Shown: positions 5,546-8,591 of the stretch, in pieces | Numbering within the stretch: position 1 is the first letter of the stretch | Layout of the letters: each line of letters begins with the position of its first letter | NCBI GenBank assembly: GCA_945979635.1 | Contig: CAMFPZ010000025.1 | Location: 1-8,591 of the forward strand | Direction of reading: 5' to 3' | From: an uncultured Eubacterium sp. | GTDB lineage: Bacteria > Bacillota > Clostridia > Oscillospirales > Acutalibacteraceae | Length of the DNA stretch: 8,591 nt | Position numbers and translations under genes: made by a program | Notes under the pieces: model-generated | Database searches by the model: none | Told to the model about the DNA's origin: nothing | The model's input: only the letters and a program-made list of their open reading frames with translations

Positions 5546-6439
5546 ATGGCAAGGCCAAATGACAGGATTAAGGGTATAATTTGCATATTGCTTTCGGCAT
5601 TGTGCTTTAGCGGTATGAGCTCCTTTATCAACCTTTCGGGCGATGTTCCTGTTGTACAAAAGGTTTTCTTCCGTAATCTTGTTGCACTTTTTTTGGCATT
5701 TGTCACTTTGGCGAAAAATCGTGAATCGTTTCGTCCTGCAAAGGGATGCCTAAAATATCATTTTTTGCGAAGCACGGCGGGTTTGCTCGGAGTTTTCGGT
5801 AATTTTTACGCAACTACTCATATGTCCCATACGGCGGACGCGGCTATGCTCAATAAGCTTTCGCCGTTTGCAACCCTAATTTTCTCCGCTATATTCCTGA
5901 AGGAAAGGGTGAAGCCGAAGCAGGCTGTTGCGATAGCGATTGCCTTTGTAGGCTCTATGCTTGTAATAAAGCCGACCGCTTCTAATGTTGAGCTTTTGCC
6001 GTCGCTTGCCGGGCTTATTGGTGGATTGGGTGCAGGTGCGGCTTATACCACCGTTCGTCATATGTCCTCAAAGGGCGAAAACAGTCGATTTACCGTTTTC
6101 TTCTTTTCGGCCTTCTCTGTTGCCGTAACATCGCCGTATTTAATTTTTAATTATCACTCTATGACTAGACAGCAGCTGATTTATCTCTTGCTTGTAGGTC
6201 TTTGTGCCGCAGGCGGTCAGTTTGCGATAACCGCCGCGTATTCATTCGCACCGAGCCGAGAAATCTCTATTTATGATTATTCAAATATTGTTTTTACGGC
6301 TATTGAGGGCTATTTATTCCTTGGCGGACAAATTCCTGACAAGCTTTCATTTTTGGGGTATTCGATAATTTGCCTTTGTGCATTGTGGATGTTTATATAT
6401 AACAATAAATTTGACAAAAAATCAAAATCAACTCATTGA
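5546..6439 (+). CDS. DMT-superfamily (EamA) transporter
   Basis: A 297-residue integral membrane protein with two tandem EamA repeats (about residues 8-142 and 154-286) and roughly ten hydrophobic helices. Family signs are the opening [18 protein letters not shown], the FFRN segment (41-44) on helix 2, [16 protein letters not shown] (107-122) closing the fourth helix region, and the equivalent [12 protein letters not shown] (253-264) in the second repeat. A basic, polar tail ([12 protein letters not shown]) fits a cytoplasmic C-terminus. EamA proteins usually export or exchange amino acids, nucleotides or other small metabolites; the substrate is unknown. The ATG at 5546 is preferred: it follows the upstream stop by 7 bases and has a weak GAAGGGA about 12 bases upstream. 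A TTG at 5525 would add seven residues and overlap the previous gene. I see no terminator between its stop and nrdR, so read-through into nrdR is possible. Confidence 0.88.
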   Translation: MARPNDRIKGIICILLSALCFSGMSSFINLSGDVPVVQKVFFRNLVALFLAFVTLAKNRESFRPAKGCLKYHFLRSTAGLLGVFGNFYATTHMSHTADAAMLNKLSPFATLIFSAIFLKERVKPKQAVAIAIAFVGSMLVIKPTASNVELLPSLAGLIGGLGAGAAYTTVRHMSSKGENSRFTVFFFSAFSVAVTSPYLIFNYHSMTRQQLIYLLLVGLCAAGGQFAITAAYSFAPSREISIYDYSNIVFTAIEGYLFLGGQIPDKLSFLGYSIICLCALWMFIYNNKFDKKSKSTH

Positions 6440-6473
6440 TACCTTTACACTTGTGTATGCTGTTCAAAATTAC

Positions 6474-6502
6474 TTGCATTTTTCTATATATTGTGGTATA
6501 CT
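6474..6502 (+). promoter_or_regulatory. Promoter of nrdR with extended -10
   Basis: TTGCAT (6474-6479), a 17-bp spacer and TATACT (6497-6502, 5 of 6), with TGG immediately before the -10 giving the extended -10 form. The transcription start is predicted near 6509. The spacer is filled by an NrdR box, and the -10 lies inside a second dyad. Confidence 0.75.
6481..6496 (+). promoter_or_regulatory. NrdR box in the nrdR promoter
   Basis: TTTCTATATATTGTGG matches the known NrdR-box form aCaCwAtATaTwGtgt at 12 of 16 positions, including the whole core CTATATATTGTG. It fills the -35/-10 spacer of the nrdR promoter, so bound NrdR would exclude RNA polymerase. NrdR boxes usually occur in pairs; I did not find a convincing second copy at one of the usual spacings. 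Confidence 0.7.
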
Positions 6503-6514
6503 TTGTGTATACCA
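6494..6514. promoter_or_regulatory. 21-bp inverted repeat over the nrdR -10 region (possible operator)
   Basis: Perfect 8-bp arms TGGTATAC (6494-6501) and GTATACCA (6507-6514) flank a 5-base TTTGT centre. The left arm contains most of the -10 hexamer and the right arm covers the predicted transcription start. It does not match the NrdR box, so it may bind a different regulator. Since transcription would start inside it, it acts, if at all, as DNA and not as RNA. Confidence 0.5.
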
Positions 6515-6536
6515 ATGTTATTGGAGGAATGAAATT

Positions 6537-6986
6537 ATGAAATGTCCGTTTTGTGGCTACACGGAAAGTAAGGTTATTGATTCTCGTCCGACAGACGAAA
6601 ATGAGCGTATTCGCCGCCGTAGGGAGTGTATTCAGTGCTCAAAGCGTTTTACAACCTATGAGGTTATCGAGGATGTTCCGATTATCGTAATCAAGAAGGA
6701 TAAATCCCGCGAGGTCTTTGATCGTAATAAGATACTTAAAGGAATGCTTCGTGCCTGCGAAAAGCGTAAGGTAACCGTGTCGGAGCTTGACGAAAAGATT
6801 GATGAAATCGAGACAGCACTCCAGTCATCAGTAGACAGAGAGGTGACCTCTGCCCGTATCGGCGAGCTTATTATGGAAAAGCTTAAGGAGATTGACGAGG
6901 TTGCTTATGTTCGCTTTGCATCTGTATACAAGGAATTTGATTCTGCTGAATCCTTCCGTGATGAACTTGCAAAGCTCGGGGAATAA
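6537..6986 (+). CDS. nrdR: Transcriptional repressor NrdR
   Basis: A 149-residue protein of the family's standard length. The N-terminal zinc ribbon has all four cysteines (C3-x2-C6 and C31-x2-C34) with the basic RIRRRREC segment (24-31) used in DNA binding. An ATP-cone domain follows from about residue 49 ([26 protein letters not shown]) to about 139, ending [13 protein letters not shown], a near-diagnostic NrdR phrase. NrdR senses ATP/dATP through this cone and represses ribonucleotide reductase genes. The start ATG has GGAGGA (6523-6528) eight bases upstream; reading further upstream in frame runs back into the transporter gene and is rejected. An NrdR box in its own promoter predicts autoregulation. 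A small CCAAT/ATTGG hairpin (6512-6524) at the expected 5' end of the mRNA touches the first bases of the Shine-Dalgarno. No nrd reductase gene is in this window. Confidence 0.96.
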   Translation: MKCPFCGYTESKVIDSRPTDENERIRRRRECIQCSKRFTTYEVIEDVPIIVIKKDKSREVFDRNKILKGMLRACEKRKVTVSELDEKIDEIETALQSSVDREVTSARIGELIMEKLKEIDEVAYVRFASVYKEFDSAESFRDELAKLGE

Positions 6987-7003
6987 TTGAATAGATGAAT
7001 TAA

Positions 7004-7036
7004 AACCGAAATGTGAATTTGCATTTCGGTTCTTTT
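7004..7036 (+). terminator. Rho-independent terminator after nrdR
   Basis: AACCGAAATG (7004-7013) pairs perfectly with CATTTCGGTT (7022-7031), with an 8-base loop. It is followed by CTTTT, a short T-tract. It begins 18 bases after the nrdR stop. Confidence 0.78.
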
Positions 7037-7052
7037 GGTGATGTTGTTTGTG

Positions 7053-7081
7053 TTGCGTTGTTGTGAGTTTTGTGATATTAT
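7053..7081 (+). promoter_or_regulatory. Extended -10 promoter of the phosphoesterase gene
   Basis: TTGCGT (7053-7058), a 17-bp spacer and TATTAT (7076-7081, 5 of 6), preceded by TGA, which gives an extended -10. The predicted start of transcription is near 7088, only about 9 bases before the ATG, so the message would be almost leaderless. Confidence 0.6.
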
Positions 7082-7096
7082 ATTATCGGTGATGAT

Positions 7097-8191
7097 ATGA
7101 CTCTAAAATTCAAAAACGGAAAATTCAGAATACTTATGATAGCCGATACCCAAGAGGGGAGGAAGGTTAATTCTGATACTATTAAGCTCATCGAAGCCTC
7201 GCTTGAGCGTTCTCTGCCCGATATGGTCGTATATAGCGGTGACCAAATTTGGGGTAAAAATAATTTCAAGGGAAATAGGTCAGAAATCAGCCGCGTTCTT
7301 CGTGAGCTTACACAGCCGGTTGTCGATAGAAAAATTCCTTTTGCAATTTGCTTTGGAAATCACGACAGACAGGTCGGACTTTCGAATGAGGAGCAGTTTG
7401 AGATTTATAAGGAAATCGAAGGCTTTGTCGGCGAAAGCGATGAGGGAATAGACGGCGTGGGTAACCATTGCTTCGAGATTAAGGAAGGCGACGATATTAA
7501 GTTTTTGCTTTATACTATTGATAGCCATAGCAATTTGAAGATTGGCTATGATAATGTCCACGAAAACCAAATTGCTTGGTATCGCTCAAAGCGTGACGAA
7601 TACGAAAGGAAGAACGGCTCTGTTATTCCAAGCGTTGTTATTCAGCATATTCCGGTTTGTGAGGTTTTTGACCTTATGGCAAGGGTGAAATTTACAAAAC
7701 GCGGAGCTGTTCGAGGATTTCGAACTCACGAGGGCGAGTATTTTGTACTAAAAAAGGATAGAGTAAATAAAGATGCCTTTATGAAAGAATCTCCTGCCGA
7801 TCCCCAGATTAATAGCGGTGAGTTTTCTGCAATGTGTGAAAAAGGCGATGTTAAGGGCATTTACTTCGGCCACGACCATAATAATTCATTCAATGGCGAA
7901 ATCAACGGCGTTGATGTCGGATATACACAGGGTGCAGGCTTTAATGTGTACGGTCCCGGAAAGGATAGAGGAACGAGAGTAATCGACCTTTTTACAGATG
8001 GTCATATTGAAACATATGATATGAGATATAGGGATATAGTCGGAAATAGCGTTGATAATCCCGTTAAGTATGCAATTATGCAGCTTTGTCCGACGAACGC
8101 TTTTGATGCTGTAACAAGAGTGGTTAAGGCATTCGTAGGTATCGCCGCAATACTTGTCATAATCTTGATTCTTATGACATTCTTCAAATAA
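7097..8191 (+). CDS. Calcineurin-like metallophosphoesterase with C-terminal membrane anchor
   Basis: A 364-residue metal-dependent phosphoesterase; the family includes phosphatases and phosphodiesterases acting on proteins, nucleotides or lipids. The five motifs are in order: MIADTQE with Asp17, where Gln19 replaces the usual His of DxH; YSGDQI with Asp49; FGNHD with Asn88/His89; IQHIP with His184; and FGHDHNN with His259 and His261. The DTQ variant and overall layout recall the Dcr2-like/bacterial branch. A hydrophobic helix (about residues 345-363, AFVGIAAILVIILILMTFF) ends the protein, and there is no N-terminal signal peptide. The catalytic domain is therefore probably tethered to the inner face of the membrane, if the tail inserts C-terminus outward. 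The Shine-Dalgarno is weak (GGTGA, 4 bases from the ATG). It stands alone between two terminators. The substrate is unknown. Confidence 0.9.
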   Translation: MTLKFKNGKFRILMIADTQEGRKVNSDTIKLIEASLERSLPDMVVYSGDQIWGKNNFKGNRSEISRVLRELTQPVVDRKIPFAICFGNHDRQVGLSNEEQFEIYKEIEGFVGESDEGIDGVGNHCFEIKEGDDIKFLLYTIDSHSNLKIGYDNVHENQIAWYRSKRDEYERKNGSVIPSVVIQHIPVCEVFDLMARVKFTKRGAVRGFRTHEGEYFVLKKDRVNKDAFMKESPADPQINSGEFSAMCEKGDVKGIYFGHDHNNSFNGEINGVDVGYTQGAGFNVYGPGKDRGTRVIDLFTDGHIETYDMRYRDIVGNSVDNPVKYAIMQLCPTNAFDAVTRVVKAFVGIAAILVIILILMTFFK

Positions 8192-8201
8192 TTCAAAATT
8201 T

Positions 8202-8229
8202 AGAGGCTGAGAAAATCAGCCTCTTTTTT
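8202..8229 (+). terminator. Rho-independent terminator after the phosphoesterase gene
   Basis: AGAGGCTGA (8202-8210) pairs perfectly with TCAGCCTCT (8216-8224) around a GAAAA loop and is followed by TTTTT (8225-8229). It starts 11 bases after the stop codon. Confidence 0.95.
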
Positions 8230-8260
8230 GCAACCTTTTGCACCTTTCAACTGTTATAGT
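8229..8260 (+). promoter_or_regulatory. Candidate ECF-sigma-type or autoregulatory promoter
   Basis: TGCAACCTTTT (8229-8239) resembles the TGAAAC-plus-T-run -35 element used by many Firmicutes ECF sigma factors, which often transcribe their own genes. A TATAGT (8255-8260) looks like a sigma-A -10 but has no fitting -35. The region precedes the relic ECF sigma gene. The -10 element for an ECF factor is not clear, so this is tentative. Confidence 0.3.
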
Positions 8261-8281
8261 AATGAAAGGACCTTTCAAAGG
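8243..8281. repeat. CCTTTCA / TGAAAGG / CCTTTCA leader repeat next to a Shine-Dalgarno
   Basis: CCTTTCA occurs at 8243-8249 and again at 8271-8277, with its exact complement TGAAAGG at 8263-8269. The last two form a 15-bp DNA palindrome with a single central A. AAAGG at 8277-8281, complementary to CCTTT, is part of the AAAGGAGG Shine-Dalgarno (8277-8284). Alternative pairings could therefore expose or hide the ribosome binding site. Confidence 0.6.
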
Positions 8282-8291
8282 AGGCGAGATA

Positions 8292-8378
8292 GTTTCGGAA
8301 GACAGATTTATTCAAATGGTTAAGAATAATAATCAAAGGCTTTTTGTTATATCGTTTTCATATTTGAAAAAAGTCTGA
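8292..8378 (+). pseudogene. Remnant of an ECF sigma-factor gene (N-terminal end only)
   Basis: A perfect AAAGGAGG (8277-8284) is followed at 7-base spacing by GTT, exactly where a GTG start would be expected. The reading frame continues SEDRFIQMVKNNNQRLF and then VISFSYLKKV, which resembles the opening of region 2 of Clostridial ECF sigma factors (EEQFIQMVxxNKQRLFxIAxSYLK). A TGA at 8376-8378 stops it after 28 codons. Shifting by one base, the next codons read SEDISFDNYGHMQVSY before another stop (8422-8424); SEDI could be the remains of the usual (A/S)EDIVQD segment, which is speculative. A working ECF factor needs roughly 160-190 residues, so this is a decayed or deleted gene unless the start of transcription and a short peptide are still used. 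The gene that would follow, such as an anti-sigma factor, is absent; a minus-strand gene comes next. Confidence 0.6.
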
Positions 8379-8427
8379 AGATATTTCCTTTGATAACTAT
8401 GGTCATATGCAAGTGTCATATTGAAAT

Positions 8428-8463
8428 AAAACAGGCAAATTGCTTTTGCAGTCTGCCTGTTTT
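8428..8463. terminator. Terminator downstream of the hisC-like gene (likely bidirectional)
   Basis: ACAGGCA (8431-8437) pairs with TGCCTGT (8454-8460), extended by A-T pairs (8428-8430 with 8461-8463), and an inner TGC/GCA pair closes a TTTT loop. T-tracts follow on both strands (TGCCTGTTTTTG on plus, TGCCTGTTTTATT on minus). It lies 3 bases beyond the minus-strand stop codon (8467-8469) and so mainly serves that gene. Confidence 0.85.
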
Positions 8464-8466
8464 TGT

Positions 8467-8567
8467 TTACTTTATGAATTTTTTTATTCCTTGCAGAAAC
8501 CTGTCCATTTCCTCGTCTGTGCCGATTGTGATACGAACATATTTGTTTATTCTCGGAAGGTTAAAAT
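8467..8567 (-). CDS. hisC: C-terminal end of a histidinol-phosphate aminotransferase-like protein, truncated
   Basis: Only the last 32 codons and the stop are present, because the adapter cuts the gene. They read FNLPRINKYVRITIGTDEEM followed by DRFLQGIKKFIK. The phrase YVRITIGTDEEMDRFL is the usual C-terminal part of HisC, where the Arg of VRITIG binds the substrate phosphate or carboxylate, and a final helix follows. HisC transfers an amino group from glutamate to imidazole-acetol phosphate in histidine synthesis. Related class I/II aminotransferases, such as threonine-phosphate decarboxylase-like proteins, share this end, so the symbol is probable and not certain. The codon at 8566-8568 takes one base from the adapter, so residues before Phe cannot be read. 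Confidence 0.72.
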
Positions 8568-8591
8568 CTGTCTCTTATACACATCTCCGAG
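8568..8591 (-). other. Illumina Nextera adapter (Tn5 mosaic end and start of Read-2 adapter)
   Basis: CTGTCTCTTATACACATCT (8568-8586) is the reverse complement of the Tn5 mosaic end, and CCGAG (8587-8591) is the beginning of the Read-2/P7-side adapter. It faces the P5-side adapter at the left end, as in a complete tagmented library molecule. This is not genomic sequence. Confidence 0.98.

Noticed and set aside
6441..6456. Second NrdR box around ACACTTGTGT
   Set aside because: It has ACAC and GTGT ends but only 2 bases between them instead of 8, and its spacing from the good box is not a usual one.
6378..6536. Extended 202-residue form of NrdR
   Set aside because: The extension runs back through the promoter and into the transporter gene. 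NrdR proteins begin at MKCPFC, and a GGAGGA lies 8 bases before that ATG.
8379..8427. Small gene or RNA between the ECF relic and the last terminator
   Set aside because: I see only A/T-rich sequence with a TCATAT direct repeat and no start with a ribosome site; nothing supports a gene call.
46..8567. tRNA, rRNA, insertion sequence, prophage or restriction/defence genes
   Set aside because: No cloverleaf, transposase motif, terminal inverted repeat pair or phage/defence protein signature was seen by eye. The Tn5 ends at the borders are from library preparation.

Overview
This window looks like a piece of a low-GC Gram-positive genome, most likely an anaerobic gut Clostridium-class organism (Ruminococcus/Oscillospiraceae or Lachnospiraceae type). 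The clues are strong AGGAGG-type ribosome binding sites, a Gram-positive LexA box (CGAAC-N4-GTTCT), sigma-A-like promoters, a BspA-like leucine-rich-repeat surface protein ending in a dockerin/EF-hand-like segment, a subgroup-Ic aminotransferase, and the remnant of an ECF sigma-factor gene. The species cannot be fixed from this sequence.

Both ends are not biological. Bases 1-45 are Illumina Nextera adapter (tail of the P5 primer, an i5 index reading AAGGAGTA, the Read-1 adapter and the Tn5 mosaic end). Bases 8568-8591 are the opposite-side Nextera mosaic end plus the first bases of the Read-2 adapter. Genomic sequence is therefore about 46-8567, and both terminal genes are cut.

Layout: (1) 46-1263 (+), 5'-truncated BspA-like LRR protein. 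It converges on (2) 1320-1652 (-), a small SCP2-like protein; the two share a bidirectional terminator. (3) From a divergent promoter region, a LexA-box-controlled operon of a Y-family DNA polymerase (dinB, 1879-3108) and an 88-residue protein of unknown function (3121-3387), closed by a terminator. (4) A three-gene run: aminotransferase class Ic (3506-4762), TIM-barrel sugar phosphate isomerase/epimerase-like protein (4759-5538, overlapping by ATGA) and a DMT/EamA transporter (5546-6439). (5) nrdR (6537-6986), the ribonucleotide reductase repressor, with its own promoter and a good NrdR box in that promoter's spacer, which implies autoregulation. (6) A monocistronic calcineurin-like phosphoesterase with a C-terminal membrane anchor (7097-8191). 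(7) A 275-bp stretch holding a decayed 5' end of an ECF sigma-factor gene with an intact Shine-Dalgarno and an unusual triple CCTTTCA/TGAAAGG leader. (8) The last 32 codons of a histidinol-phosphate-aminotransferase-like gene on the minus strand (8467-8567).

Most of the window is ordinary chromosomal housekeeping and stress-response DNA. I see no CRISPR array, transposase, phage gene, tRNA or rRNA, and no clear novel multi-gene system. The points most worth a second look are the SOS-linked small protein after dinB, the hairpin placed at the predicted 5' end of the SCP2-like transcript, the overlapping regulatory symmetry at nrdR, the ECF relic with its repeat-rich leader, and the adapter contamination that creates a false protein N-terminus.
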